64,000 bases of DNA from Panagrolaimus kolymaensis (lineage: Eukaryota; Nematoda; Chromadorea; Rhabditida; Panagrolaimidae), in the NCBI GenBank assembly GCA_028622995.1, contig JAJQJQ010000006.1, forward strand, positions 6,262,001-6,326,000. The letters are read 5' to 3'. The position numbers were made by a program, and so were the translations under genes. Shown in pieces: positions 63,312 to 64,000 of the stretch (positions within the stretch are counted from its first letter, which is position 1; every line of letters starts with the position of its first letter). The notes below the pieces were generated by a model. It saw only the letters and a program-made list of their open reading frames with translations. It made no database searches and had not been told where the DNA came from.

Positions 63312-64000
63312 TGCTAGACAGGAAAGAGATTAAAATTTTAGTTGGATCTAACTTAATTACAATATCTTTTATTCATTATAGCTATCGAAGAAAAAAAGCC
63401 ATGTCGCTAAAAATAAACACCCGTTTAATACCTTTAAAAGCTCAAGTTATAAAACGTGATTTAAAATTCAATCAAAAAGGGAATTGTCTGATATAAACGA
63501 TCTTAAAAAAGTAAGGCATATCATTAAAAATATTACGATTTTTTGTTTACTTATTAGGAAGAAAAAGTAAATCAAGACATTTCATCAAAGACTAAATATT
63601 TAATTTTGCTCTCAGGTCGTGTATGGCAATGCTTTTTTTTATCAATTGATAATCGCGTAAAGTTTTTTGACATTACTTTCCATGTTTTCGGATAAAGGAT
63701 TTTTTTATTTTAATTAGGGCATAGAAGTCTAAATGAGTAAACAATCTTTAATAATTTCTTATCATTTACAAATTATACGACATGAAGTTATAAAAATGCA
63801 AAGGACTAATTCATCTATGCTGGCATTTGTCTTACAAAGTTTTAACCTTCGTGATCATGAAGAGAATAAAATCATACAAACTATAAACTAATCGCAATTA
63901 GAGAACCAATCATCCAGCATGCGTTAGAAAAAACTTTTGTCTTAGTAAAAGAAAGAATAACATAATAACAGATTGCAATTAAAAAATTAAGCCTTTATTA
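63312..64000. other. Window end, no gene seen
   Basis: AT-rich; the last 16 bases repeat the AATTAAGCCTTTATTA string seen at about 56482, possibly the edge of another dispersed element. Confidence 0.4.

Noticed and set aside
1..64000. CRISPR arrays, bacterial operons or phage systems
   Set aside because: The window is clearly eukaryotic with spliced genes; no regularly spaced repeats were seen.

Overview
This window looks like nuclear DNA of a nematode. It is very AT-rich and has long T and A runs. Its genes are broken into small exons by mostly 40-120 nt introns ending in a TTTTCAG-type acceptor. Several first exons sit a few bases after an unpaired acceptor, as expected for spliced-leader trans-splicing. 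Recognisable proteins match animal families well known from nematodes: an FSHR-1-type leucine-rich-repeat GPCR, Rab1, NOT1, a TTBK-type CK1 kinase, a globin, a CNRIP1 homologue and enolase-phosphatase. I cannot name the species. The short introns and two GC-AG introns point to a compact-gene clade, but a 16 kb gene-poor block sits among the genes.

Layout. 1-2.9 kb: AT-rich, no gene seen. 2.9-15 kb: small genes (N-myristoylation-motif globin +, two-LIM protein +, unknown 276-residue protein +, CNRIP1-like -, unknown possibly OB-fold protein -, and a tandem pair of small membrane proteins +). 15.3-20.7 kb: a 1556-residue helical/spectrin-like plus six-Ig muscle-type protein (+). 21.2-22.1 kb: enolase-phosphatase E1 (-). 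22.1-38.6 kb: no supported gene, one hAT-type MITE. 38.6-40.8 kb: a single-pass membrane protein with a CxC-polyproline N terminus and a PDZ-type C terminus (+). 41.2-45.2 kb: FSHR-1-like receptor (-), convergent with the previous gene. 45.6-49.6 kb: a nest of mobile DNA (191-bp TTAA MITE, truncated F-box-like gene, tRNA-derived SINE, two identical 475-bp Helitrons, decayed inverted and direct repeats). 49.9-51.5 kb: CK1/TTBK-like kinase (+). 51.6-52.0 kb: a broken gene remnant (-). 52.2-55.9 kb: a short NOT1 (+). 56.5-57.6 kb: a foldback element. 57.6-58.7 kb: an altered Rab1 copy (-), directly abutted by a 1194-bp foldback element that contains a second 191-bp TTAA MITE. 60.2-61.1 kb: wreck of a Helitron Rep/helicase gene (-). 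61.4-62.1 kb: intact F-box-like gene (-), parent or sibling of the truncated copy at 46 kb. 62.9-63.3 kb: a second hAT-type MITE.

The genes do not form an obvious pathway; they are a mixed animal gene neighbourhood. The right-hand third is the unusual part. It combines young mobile elements (identical Helitrons, near-identical foldback arms) with duplicated, shortened or altered copies of conserved genes: Rab1 with the catalytic Gln replaced and no C-terminal cysteines, NOT1 without its N-terminal half, and two F-box-like copies, one broken. All gene models were built by eye from reading frames and splice signals; exon joins were checked for frame but not against transcripts.
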